From positions 1,914,052 to 1,978,051 of the forward strand of contig NZ_KB900536.1 of assembly GCF_000378965.1 (NCBI RefSeq): DNA of 64,000 bases, given 5' to 3'. The notes under the pieces were generated by a model, which ran no database searches, had not been told where the DNA came from, and saw nothing but the letters and a program-made list of their open reading frames with translations. The first letter of the stretch is position 1, and every line of letters begins with the position of its first letter. Shown here piece after piece: positions 35,820 to 43,573 of the stretch. The DNA comes from Thioalkalivibrio thiocyanodenitrificans ARhD 1. GTDB lineage: Bacteria; Pseudomonadota; Gammaproteobacteria; Ectothiorhodospirales; Ectothiorhodospiraceae. Made by a program: the position numbers and the translations under genes.

Positions 35820-36533
35820 TCAGGACGCCTCTTCGACCTTCGCGCAGAACACGTAACCCTCGTTGCGCACGGTCTTGATGAACCGGGGATCTCGACCCGT
35901 GTCGCCCAGACGACGGCGCAACCGGCTGATCAGCACATCGACTGAACGGTCATACGGGCCGGCCTCCCGGCCGTGCAGGAGATCCATCAACCGGTCTCTG
36001 CCCAACACCTGATTCGCGTGCTCAAGCAGTACACCGAGGAGTTTGTACTCCGCACCGGAGAGTGAAACGACGACGCCCTGCGGCGAGATCAGCCGGCGCT
36101 CCCTGACATCCATCACCCAACCGGAAAAACGCAACCGGCAATCCGTCGAGCCCGCCGGACCGGGCACCGGCCGGGTTCGACGGAATAGCGCCCGCACCCT
36201 GGCAAGCAGTTCCCGAGGGCTGAACGGCTTGACCAGATAGTCGTCGGCGCCCATCTCCAGGCCAACGACTCTGTCCACCTCCTGCGCGAGCGCGGTCAGC
36301 ATGATGATCGGCACGCTGGAGCGGGCGCGCAGTTCACGGCACATGGAAAGCCCGTCGGTCCCGGGAAGCATGATATCCAGGATGATCAGATCAATCGGCT
36401 CCGCCTCAAACCGGCTATAGGCGGCCTGGCAGTCGCTGACCGCAAGCGGATCGTAGCCGCTGCGCCGAAGGTAGTCCCGCAGCAACTCACAGATCTCCGG
36501 GTCATCGTCAACGATCAGGATCTTCTCGTGCAT
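35820..36533 (-). CDS. OmpR/PhoB-family response regulator
   Basis: A 237-residue regulator. The receiver has the acidic pocket VDDDPE, phospho-acceptor Asp53 (LIILDIMLPG), Thr80 and Lys102 (DYLVKPFSP). The C-terminal winged helix ends with the recognition region YDRSVDVLISRLRRRLGD and FIKTVRNEGYVF. It precedes the kinase gene and is divergent from the Sox-type cytochrome gene. A 10-bp-spaced direct repeat in the intergenic region (36633-36648) is a plausible binding site. Confidence 0.94.
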   Translation of the reverse strand: MHEKILIVDDDPEICELLRDYLRRSGYDPLAVSDCQAAYSRFEAEPIDLIILDIMLPGTDGLSMCRELRARSSVPIIMLTALAQEVDRVVGLEMGADDYLVKPFSPRELLARVRALFRRTRPVPGPAGSTDCRLRFSGWVMDVRERRLISPQGVVVSLSGAEYKLLGVLLEHANQVLGRDRLMDLLHGREAGPYDRSVDVLISRLRRRLGDTGRDPRFIKTVRNEGYVFCAKVEEAS

Positions 36534-36632
36534 AGGTGATGCCCCGCTATTGCAACGCTCCCCCGAAAACCGGTCGCCGGTCGTTGCCCGTATGCAATGC
36601 GCCCGGCCGGCGGTTCACATTCGGACATGTAT

Positions 36633-36648
36633 TGTTGCGAACTGTTAC
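36633..36648 (+). promoter_or_regulatory. Candidate OmpR-family regulator site (direct repeat TGTTRC, 10-bp period)
   Basis: TGTTGC at 36633 and TGTTAC at 36643 are direct repeats exactly one helical turn apart, the usual arrangement for OmpR/PhoB-type dimers bound head to tail. They lie in the 237-base gap between the response regulator and the cytochrome gene. Confidence 0.4.
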
Positions 36649-36770
36649 AAACAACCCGGCACCAGACACACTGAGATTACACGCATCAGCTTTACTGTTA
36701 TAGAGACGAACAGGAAGTTGGAAATGCACGCTGCACGAATCCAGATCGTCGATGGGGGGGGGAGGAGCCA

Positions 36771-38201
36771 ATGAAATACGGGAGAAATGGCTACAGGGCG
36801 GTGGGGACCACGGGAGTGAACAACCCGCATCTATCGGGAAGGCAATCCGTGTTGTTCGGATTTGCCGCGTCATGCCTTGCGCTTGGCCTGCTCTGCGGGC
36901 AGGCGGTGGCGCAGACAGTGCATCATGGAGGCCACACGCCCCCCAAACCGATGCACAGCGAGCATGCGGCGGACAGGGCACCCGGCCATGACCATGGTCA
37001 TGAAGATCCCCGTGGCGGGCACAAACGCCATGAGGGCGGCCATGGCGAAGGCGGGCACGGAGCGCATGGACAGCACGGGGGACACGGTATGATCGTACCC
37101 GAGTCAAGAGACTTTCCCACCATCGCCTATGACGAGGAGCGTGCCCCCCGGCCGCCCGAAAACGCGACACTGCCGGAGAACACCGGCAACGCCGCAGCCG
37201 GCAAAGCGCTCACCTACAACCCGGGCAAGGGCCGCTGCTTGGCCTGCCACATGCTGGGTCCGGATTCGGAGCAGCCCGGAGACCTGGGGCCGAACCTGAG
37301 CGACTATGGAAAGCGGGGATTCTCCCACGCGTACACCTACCAGCAGATCTGGGACGCCAGGGTTCACAATCAGGATTCCGCGATGCCGCCCTTCGGCACG
37401 AACGAACTGTTGTCCGCGGCGGAGATCATGGACATCGTCGCCTATCTCCACACCCTTACCACTCCGGTCGCCGTGCCGGGTCGACCGAAGGAGCCGCAAC
37501 GATCACGACGGGAGCGGGTGTTCGTGGCGGGTGAGGATCTCAGCGTAGCCGACGATTACGTCGATGCGGGCAGGGCGGCCTTCAGGCGCCCCGGCAACAA
37601 CGGACGCGCCTGCGCGTCCTGTCATGCCGCAGGCGAGGCCGGTGATGACATCAGCCGCGCCGCCGCTCGCTTTCCCCGCTTCGACGAGGCGAAGGACGCG
37701 GTCGTCACCCTGGAGGATCGCGTCAATATGTGCCGTGAAACACACATGGACAGCCCTGCGATCGAATACGGATCGCGCGCGATGAACGTATTGACAAGCT
37801 ACCTGAGGCATCTGTCTCGCGGCCAGAAGATCCAGGTCTCGGCGGAGGGGCCCGCTGCCGAAGCGTTCGAACGCGGCAGGTCCCTTTACTACCGACGAGC
37901 CGGGCAACTCAACTATTCATGTGCCGAGTGTCATGCGAAGCATTCGGGCAAGTGGCTGAGGGGGCAGTATCTGCGCCCTCTTGACGACGTCTCCGGTGAT
38001 TGGCCCAAACACTTCATTGCCGGGCATGATCTTGGCCTGATCAGCATGCAGCAGAGGATCCGACACTGCCAGATCGTGACACGCACGTATCCCCTTGAGT
38101 TGGGATCCAGGGAGTATGCGGAGTTGGAGTTCTATATGACGGTGCTGTCAGAAGGCACGCCGGTCCTTGCGCCGACCAGGTCCCGCCTGCGGGGGGAATA
38201 A
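36771..38201 (+). CDS. SoxX-SoxA fusion cytochrome c with His-rich N-terminal region
   Basis: A 476-residue exported tri-haem protein. Order: signal segment (about 27-48, VLFGFAASCLALGLLCGQAVA), a His-rich region (51-105, 15 His), a SoxX-like domain with haem site CLACH (156-160) and Met ligand in MPPFG (205), then a SoxA-like domain with CASCH (281-285), a conserved RVNMCRETHM (Cys321), QLNYSCAECHAKHSGKWLRG (haem CAECH 384-388) and Cys433 in RHCQ, which matches the cysteine that becomes a persulfide haem ligand in SoxA. SoxXA normally is two proteins that join thiosulfate to SoxYZ. GGGGGGAGGAG precedes the ATG. No soxYZ or soxB is nearby. Confidence 0.88.
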   Translation: MKYGRNGYRAVGTTGVNNPHLSGRQSVLFGFAASCLALGLLCGQAVAQTVHHGGHTPPKPMHSEHAADRAPGHDHGHEDPRGGHKRHEGGHGEGGHGAHGQHGGHGMIVPESRDFPTIAYDEERAPRPPENATLPENTGNAAAGKALTYNPGKGRCLACHMLGPDSEQPGDLGPNLSDYGKRGFSHAYTYQQIWDARVHNQDSAMPPFGTNELLSAAEIMDIVAYLHTLTTPVAVPGRPKEPQRSRRERVFVAGEDLSVADDYVDAGRAAFRRPGNNGRACASCHAAGEAGDDISRAAARFPRFDEAKDAVVTLEDRVNMCRETHMDSPAIEYGSRAMNVLTSYLRHLSRGQKIQVSAEGPAAEAFERGRSLYYRRAGQLNYSCAECHAKHSGKWLRGQYLRPLDDVSGDWPKHFIAGHDLGLISMQQRIRHCQIVTRTYPLELGSREYAELEFYMTVLSEGTPVLAPTRSRLRGE

Positions 38202-38204
38202 GAC

Positions 38205-38247
38205 CGTGTGCCCGGCGTCCCGGAAGCGCCTTGGGGCCGGGCACACG
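38205..38247 (+). terminator. 12-bp perfect inverted repeat between the Sox-type cytochrome and Spy-like genes
   Basis: CGTGTGCCCGGC (38205-38216) pairs with 38236-38247 over a 19-base loop. It begins three bases after the cytochrome stop. There is no T-run, so it may be a Rho-independent-like stall, an mRNA 3' stabiliser, or partial termination reducing the downstream gene. Confidence 0.5.
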
Positions 38248-38369
38248 TCGCCCGGCATGATCCTGGTCATACCATTTGCATCGCTACCCCCCGTAATCCG
38301 ATCCGGGCTCCTGCACGACCGGCAGATGTTCCGCGTCCACCCATGCCACCCCGCATAAGGAGAAGACCC

Positions 38370-38921
38370 ATGCATCGCCTCACCGCGATCCTGCTGGCAC
38401 TCAGCCTGACCCAGGGAGGTCTTTCCGCCGCCGATAACCAGAGTCCCTACGTCGAATACACTGAGCGCCCCATCAAGGCGCTGTCTGCCGAAGAGATCGA
38501 TGGGCTGCGTGCAGGCCGGGGCATGGGTTTCGCCTTGGCCGCAGAACTCAACGGCTATCCAGGTCCCCTTCACGCCCTGGAGGTGGCCGATGCCATTCAT
38601 CTTTCCGAATCCCAGCGCGAACGGACGCAGACCCTGTACAGGGAGATGCTTGATGAAAGCCGCAACCTTGGTGAACGTATCGTGGTTCTCGAAGCGGAAC
38701 TGGATTCTGCCTTCGCCACACGTACGCTCACCGATGAGCGCCTTCGCGAACTGACGGCCCGCATTGCCGAACTCAACGGCCGAGTGCGCTACACGCACCT
38801 GCGCCACCACTTGGAGATGACTGCTCTTCTCAATCCGCATCAGATTGAGCTCTATAACCAGGTGCGGGGTTACGGGACCCGAGATGGCCACGCCCGCGAC
38901 CACCACCACGGAGATCATTGA
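38370..38921 (+). CDS. Spy/CpxP-like periplasmic protein with His-rich tail
   Basis: A 183-residue exported, mainly helical protein. Signal peptide (LTAILLALSLTQGGLSA), then LSAEEIDGLRAGRGMGFALAAELNGYPGPLH (family-like, quoted in parts), the helix EVADAIHLSESQRERTQTLY resembling the LTxxQ motif of Spy/CpxP and of metal sensors such as CnrR, long helices, and a C-terminal DGHARDHHHGDH. Spy-type proteins are chaperones or metal sensors in the periplasm. GGAGAAG precedes the ATG. It lies 168 bases after the His-rich cytochrome gene on the same strand; both have His clusters. Confidence 0.75.
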   Translation: MHRLTAILLALSLTQGGLSAADNQSPYVEYTERPIKALSAEEIDGLRAGRGMGFALAAELNGYPGPLHALEVADAIHLSESQRERTQTLYREMLDESRNLGERIVVLEAELDSAFATRTLTDERLRELTARIAELNGRVRYTHLRHHLEMTALLNPHQIELYNQVRGYGTRDGHARDHHHGDH

Positions 38922-39443
38922 CTTCCTCTGCGGACAGATAGCGGATTCGTCGGGTTTGAAGCGGGCGCCTCCATACCTCCCCGGGCGATCGCGAACAATC
39001 GCGGCCTCCCGACCCATCTCGCGCCGTCGTCTCACGGGAGACGCATAGGGCGGATAAGCAAAGCACATCCACCATGCCTCGGCCCGGTGTGCCGGATGCG
39101 CCTGCGCCTTATCCGGCCTACAAGCTTACCGCAGAGAGCGCCCGGTTCGACCCGAAGTGGAGACTCATGTTCTTTACCGTTTCAGCACGCGACCAGATCC
39201 GTGTGCCCGAACCCCTTGGTGTAATCGAGCACCGAGATCACGGTGGTCGTCATCGCCGCCGCACCGCGGATAGAGGGTGAATCGGATGTGCTGGAGAGCG
39301 CTCATGCGCGCATCGAGACAGTGGCTGCACCGGCGAAGTGATACGGCTGATACAGGCCACGCTCGCAGTGTTGCGCCGATTCGGGCACTGCGATCATGCC
39401 CTGACCTTGCTCCCGCATACCCGCTCGCTGATAGACTGACGCC
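38922..39443. other. 522-base intergenic region with one REP-like element
   Basis: Apart from the palindromic element at 39045-39122, no credible gene is seen. The part 39180-39440 could be eroded coding sequence but no family is recognisable on either strand. Confidence 0.4.
39045..39122. repeat. REP-like palindromic element
   Basis: A left arm beginning ATAGGGCGGATAAGC and a right arm 39091-39122 reading GCCGGATGCGCCTGCGCC then TTATCCGGCCTACA. The right arm itself is palindromic (GCCGGATnnG...CTTATCCGGC) and resembles the palindromic units of enterobacterial REP/BIME elements. Confidence 0.7.
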
Positions 39444-40316
39444 ATGTCAGCACTGAACACTTCGATCAGCGAAGCCACCGGCAAATCCTTTCGCCTCGAC
39501 CACGACCAGTCGGCCGGCGGGGGCTGCATCAACCAGGCGTCCGTCATCACGGGCGCTGACGGCCGACACTTCTTCGTCAAGTGGAACAGCGCCCGGCTGG
39601 CGGACATGTTCGCGGCGGAGGCCGAGGGGCTTGCGACGCTCGCCGAGGCAAGGGCCATTCGCGTGCCCGAACCCGTGTGTCACGGCCTAGAGGACGACCG
39701 CTGTTTCCTGGTGATGGAACTTCTGGAACTGGGCGGACGGCTTGACCCGGCGCGCTTCGGAGAGGGGCTGGCCCGGATGCACCGGCATACGGCCGAGCAC
39801 TTCGGCTGGCACCGGGACAATACCATCGGCGCGACGCCCCAGATCAACGCCTGGCGTGACGACTGGATCGACTTCTGGCGAGAGCAGCGGCTGGGTTTCC
39901 AGATCGACCTGGCCGCGAAGCGGGGCGGCGGTTCATCGCTTCGGGATGCAGTGCAAGCCGTCATGGACACGCTGCCCGCCTTCTTCGACGGCTACCGGCC
40001 CGTTCCGTCGGTGCTGCACGGCGATCTGTGGAGCGGCAACTGGGACGCGGACGGTGAAGGCAACCCCGTGATCTACGACCCGGCCGTCTACTTCGGCGAC
40101 CGGGAGACGGATCTTGCCATGACGGAACTCTTCGGAGGACCGGGACAACGATTCTACGACGCCTACCACGCCACCTGGCCCGTTGACCCGGGCTACCGGG
40201 TACGCAAGGACCTCTACAACCTCTACCACCTGCTGAACCACTTCAATCTGTTCGGCGGCGGCTATGCCGGGCAATCGGAGCGTTTGGCAACGCGCTTGCT
40301 TTGCGAAGTACGGTGA
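39444..40316 (+). CDS. Fructosamine kinase family protein
   Basis: A 290-residue fructosamine-3-kinase-like enzyme of the APH/choline kinase fold; such bacterial proteins phosphorylate ribulosamine or fructosamine adducts so that glycated proteins fall apart. Motifs: GGGCINQASVI, FFVKWN with the ATP-binding Lys, FGEGLARMHRHT, the catalytic loop VLHGDLWSGNWD, and the metal-binding IYDPAVYFGDRETDLAM. Length is normal. A separate transcription unit; it converges on the dehydrogenase gene. Confidence 0.92.
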   Translation: MSALNTSISEATGKSFRLDHDQSAGGGCINQASVITGADGRHFFVKWNSARLADMFAAEAEGLATLAEARAIRVPEPVCHGLEDDRCFLVMELLELGGRLDPARFGEGLARMHRHTAEHFGWHRDNTIGATPQINAWRDDWIDFWREQRLGFQIDLAAKRGGGSSLRDAVQAVMDTLPAFFDGYRPVPSVLHGDLWSGNWDADGEGNPVIYDPAVYFGDRETDLAMTELFGGPGQRFYDAYHATWPVDPGYRVRKDLYNLYHLLNHFNLFGGGYAGQSERLATRLLCEVR

Positions 40317-40344
40317 TTGCCTCAGCGTCGGGCTCAAGCCCGAC

Positions 40345-41226
40345 CTACGCGGGAGCCGGTTTGGCTTGTTCCAACCCGAGACAGAGGGCCGAATAGTCAT
40401 CGTCCCCATGGCCTTCGGCCATCACCCGTTCCAGGTTCGCCCGCACCGGCTCGAGCAGGCCCGCATCCAGCCCCGCCTCCCGGGCCGCCATGGCCACCAG
40501 GTTCACGTCCTTGAGCATGTGCCTGACGGGGAAGTTGGGGTTGGAGAAATCCGCCTCGAGCATCCGTTCCAGCTTTTTGTCGAAAGTGGGCGCATAGAGG
40601 GCACTCTCGCGCAACATCTCCATGAACACCTCCACGGACACACCCTCCCGCCGGACCAGCGCAAGGCTCAGGGAAAAGGCGGCGGTGAGGCTGGCGATGA
40701 GCTGATTGAAGGCGAGCTTGAGCGCGGCGGCCTGTCCCACCTCGCCCACGCGTACCGGGTTGGGGCCGAAGGCGGTGAAGAGATCATGCCACTGATCGAA
40801 CTGTCCATCGGTATCCGCCCCGACCATCACCAGCAGCTTCGAGGACTTCGCCTCCGGGATACTGCCCAGCACCGGCGCCTCCAGATAGGCGCCACCGGCA
40901 CACAGTACCGCATCGCGCACGGCCCGGCTCTCGTTGGGTGCGATAGTGCCCATCTGGATGATCGTGCGCCCGGCGATCTGCGCGCGGGTTTCATCGGACA
41001 AGAGGGTCGCGTCAATGGCGGCCCGGTCGCTGAGCATCAGGATCACCACCCCGGAATCCTCCAGCACTTGTGCCGGTGAATCGCACCACCGCGCACCGGC
41101 ATCCAGCAGGGGCTTCGCCCGCTCGCGGGTGCGATTGTAAACGCGCAGATCATGCCCCGCGTACAGCAACGCCTGGCCCATGGGCACACCCATGAGTCCC
41201 GTTCCCAGTAGTCCCACATGTGTCAT
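40345..41226 (-). CDS. NAD(P)-dependent beta-hydroxyacid dehydrogenase
   Basis: A 293-residue member of the 3-hydroxyisobutyrate dehydrogenase/tartronate semialdehyde reductase family. Nucleotide site VGLLGTGLMGVPMGQAL, substrate-binding YLEAPVLGS, catalytic Lys in AAALKLAFNQLIA and a C-terminal helix FPVRHMLKDVNLV. The Asn/Arg after the second strand (VYNRTRERA) suggests NADP(H). Substrate unknown: succinic semialdehyde, glyoxylate or a hydroxyacid are options for this family. Confidence 0.88.
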   Translation of the reverse strand: MTHVGLLGTGLMGVPMGQALLYAGHDLRVYNRTRERAKPLLDAGARWCDSPAQVLEDSGVVILMLSDRAAIDATLLSDETRAQIAGRTIIQMGTIAPNESRAVRDAVLCAGGAYLEAPVLGSIPEAKSSKLLVMVGADTDGQFDQWHDLFTAFGPNPVRVGEVGQAAALKLAFNQLIASLTAAFSLSLALVRREGVSVEVFMEMLRESALYAPTFDKKLERMLEADFSNPNFPVRHMLKDVNLVAMAAREAGLDAGLLEPVRANLERVMAEGHGDDDYSALCLGLEQAKPAPA

Positions 41227-41283
41227 GCCTTACTCCCGAATTGCCTGCGATATCCGGTTCACGAACGAATCTCTGAAAGCCGC

Positions 41284-41368
41284 ACCGCGAAGGGCGCAAA
41301 GGGATACGCCAAGGATACGAAGGAGATCATATAAAGAAACCTCGCAGCCTTTGCGGTTAGGCTTTGGA
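41284..41368. repeat. Inverted repeat of GCGAAGGNN-type units
   Basis: Units such as CCGCGAAGGGCGCAAAGG on the left and CCTTTGCGGTT on the right are complementary. It lies between the dehydrogenase start and rsmD end and is related to the 9-bp class at 34238-34303. Confidence 0.55.
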
Positions 41369-41374
41369 TCTTGC

Positions 41375-41989
41375 CTACGCTCCGCCGACGGAAGCCTCCG
41401 CAATCGGTCCGGTCAGGAGATGCGCGCTGTCGCCGGCGCGACCTTCTCGGGCAACGTGCCAGCCCTCGGGCAGCGCAGGGAGATCGCCCGAAGCGGCGTA
41501 TTCCAGGTAAACGCGGGCCTCCGGCCGCAGGCATCGGCCTTCGGCGAGGATGGCGAGGGACCGGCTCAGAAGGTCACCCTGAAACGGCGGGTCCAGGAAG
41601 ACCAGGTCGAAAGTCTCGTCGCACCGGCGCAGGTAACGCAACGCATCGTCGGCAACAACCTCGATGCGATGCCCGGCATCCAGCCGTTGCACCTGCTCCC
41701 GGAGATGGGCTGCCACCTCGGGCACGGACTCCACCATCACCACGCGCGCGGCGCCCCTTGAGGCCGCCTCGAATCCCAGACCACCCGCCCCGGCGAACAG
41801 GTCCAGGCAGCGGGCGCCGGGCACGATACCCTGCAGCCAGTTGAACAGGGTTTCGCGCACCCGGTCCGGCGTGGGCCGAAGCCCCTCGGCCTTCGGCACG
41901 GCCAGCCTGCGCCCCCGCCATTCGCCGGCAACAATGCGCAAACGCCCCGGTGCACCGGGGCGTGGCGGGCTTGGGCGGCGGCGTTTCAT
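41375..41989 (-). CDS. rsmD: 16S rRNA (guanine966-N2)-methyltransferase RsmD
   Basis: A 204-residue SAM methyltransferase. N-terminal LRIVAGEWRGRRLAVP and LRPTPDRVRETLFNWL are diagnostic; the SAM site is CLDLFAGAGGLGFEAASRG and the catalytic motif is FLDPPFQ. The ATG at 41989 is preferred over a start four codons upstream. In many gammaproteobacteria rsmD lies near ftsY; here the two M16 peptidase genes lie between. Confidence 0.95.
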   Translation of the reverse strand: MKRRRPSPPRPGAPGRLRIVAGEWRGRRLAVPKAEGLRPTPDRVRETLFNWLQGIVPGARCLDLFAGAGGLGFEAASRGAARVVMVESVPEVAAHLREQVQRLDAGHRIEVVADDALRYLRRCDETFDLVFLDPPFQGDLLSRSLAILAEGRCLRPEARVYLEYAASGDLPALPEGWHVAREGRAGDSAHLLTGPIAEASVGGA

Positions 41990-42081
41990 GTCGTGGCACA
42001 ACCTGTTTCGGCCACAATCGTATCAATCCCGCGCGCAGACACCAGACACCTATCTCCTCACACCTCACTCCTCACGCCGAC

Positions 42082-43398
42082 TCAACCCTCCCCGCCCACA
42101 ATGACCGTGATCATGCGTTCCGGATCGAGTCGGCGCTGGAAGGCTGCACGGATGGCGGACTCGTCCACCGCCTCGACCCGCTCACTGTAGCGTTCCAGGT
42201 AATCCAGCGGCAAATCGTAGAACCCCATCATGGCCAGGTTGCCCACCATGGCGCTGTTGGAAGCGGTGCGCAGCGGGAACCCGCCGGTGATATTGCGCTT
42301 GGAGGCGCGCAGCTGCGCGCTGTCCGGGCCCTGCTCCCGGAACCGAACCAGCGTGTCCCGCATCACCTCGATGGCCTCGTCGGCCTGAGACACCTGGGTC
42401 TGTACGCCCATCAGGAACGGACCGTCCGCCTCCATGGGCGTGAAATAGCTGTAGACGCTGTAGGCCAACCCGCGCCGGGTGCGAACCTCCTCGAACAACT
42501 GCGAAGTAAAGCCGCTGCCGCCGAGCATGTGGTTGCCCACGTACAGGGGAAAGTAGTCCGGATCCCCGCGGCGCATGCCCGGCTGGCCGATGAACACATG
42601 GGCCTGCTCCGAGGGGAATGCCACGCGGATGGTGCGTGCCTCTTCCAGGGGTTCCACCGGCGACAGCTCCGGTGCCGGGCTGCCTTCGGGCAACGCCGCG
42701 GCCACCCGTTCGGCGATGGCTTCGGCCTCGACCCGGTCCAGCCCGCCCACCAGCACCAGCACACCGTTGCGCGCCACGTAGAACGTCCGGTAGAAGGCCT
42801 CCACCTGTTCGCGGGTGATGGCGCGCACGCTCTCTTCCGTACCAAGCGGCGCCATGGCATAGGGATGGTCACCGTACACGGCCTCGAAGAAGGTACGCTG
42901 CGCTACCGAGCCCGGGTTCTGTGCCTGGGACTCCAGGGCAACGAGGGTCTGGCGCCGGGCACGCTCCAGATCGCGCTCCGGAAAACGGGGCTCACCCAGC
43001 ACGGCGGTGAAAGTCTCCAGCGCGGCTTCCAGCCAGTCGGCTTCGGTGAGACTGCGAAGGCTCAGGTACGCCATGTCCCGCAACGCGTCGGCGCCGTACT
43101 GGGCGCCCACCGACTCGAAGCGCTCAGCAATGGCATCCGCATCCCAGTCACCCGCACCCGTGTTCAGCAGCCCGTTGGTGAGTCGGGCAAGACCTGGGGT
43201 GTCCCCGTCCCGGGCACTGCCCGCACGGAACACGACGCGCAGGTCCAGCATGGGCAGGTCGGGCGCCTCCATGAAGTACACCTGGAGCCCGTTGTCCGTC
43301 TCCCACTGTTCGATGGCCGGGCCCGCGTGAACGGGTGCGATAAGCAGCAGCGCCAGCAGGGCGCCGATCAGGATGCGCATGGATCCGAGTTGCTTCAT
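42082..43398 (-). CDS. M16 family peptidase-like protein, non-catalytic partner
   Basis: A 438-residue exported M16 protein. Signal peptide (ILIGALLALLLIAPVHA), then two M16 halves. The HxxEH zinc motif is absent: the corresponding place reads GLARLTNGLLNTG. The C-terminal half keeps the family's GGSGFTSQLFEEVRTRRGLAYS arginine/tyrosine region. It lies just downstream of an active M16 gene on the same strand, the classic arrangement of a catalytic and a non-catalytic subunit forming one periplasmic protease, as in mitochondrial processing peptidase-like pairs. Confidence 0.9.
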   Translation of the reverse strand: MKQLGSMRILIGALLALLLIAPVHAGPAIEQWETDNGLQVYFMEAPDLPMLDLRVVFRAGSARDGDTPGLARLTNGLLNTGAGDWDADAIAERFESVGAQYGADALRDMAYLSLRSLTEADWLEAALETFTAVLGEPRFPERDLERARRQTLVALESQAQNPGSVAQRTFFEAVYGDHPYAMAPLGTEESVRAITREQVEAFYRTFYVARNGVLVLVGGLDRVEAEAIAERVAAALPEGSPAPELSPVEPLEEARTIRVAFPSEQAHVFIGQPGMRRGDPDYFPLYVGNHMLGGSGFTSQLFEEVRTRRGLAYSVYSYFTPMEADGPFLMGVQTQVSQADEAIEVMRDTLVRFREQGPDSAQLRASKRNITGGFPLRTASNSAMVGNLAMMGFYDLPLDYLERYSERVEAVDESAIRAAFQRRLDPERMITVIVGGEG

Positions 43399-43433
43399 GT
43401 ATGTACCTTGTGCCTTGGAACTGTCATTTCACG

Positions 43434-43500
43434 GGTTGGGGTGAGCGAAGCGAACCACAACAATCGGGATATGTTGGGGTTCGCTTCGCTCACCCCAACC
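43434..43500. repeat. 29-bp inverted repeat, GTTGGGG palindrome
   Basis: Arms 43434-43462 and 43472-43500 are 29 bp with one mismatch and a 9-base loop. The sequence is the same element as the inner palindrome at 30579-30667. It lies between the two M16 peptidase genes. Confidence 0.92.
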
Positions 43501-43532
43501 TACGTTCCAAATTCACCCTTCGCGGTTTGGAA

Positions 43533-43567
43533 CCTTCATCCTTCATCCTTCATCCTTCATCCTTCAT
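43533..43567. repeat. (CCTTCAT)5 tandem heptad repeat
   Basis: Five exact 7-bp units, followed by a partial sixth that reaches the stop codon of the upstream M16 peptidase gene (43574-43576). Confidence 0.95.
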
Positions 43568-43573
43568 CCTTCG

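Noticed and set aside
39160-39443. Decayed gene on the minus strand
   Set aside because: Fragments look mildly coding but contain stops in every frame and no family signature.
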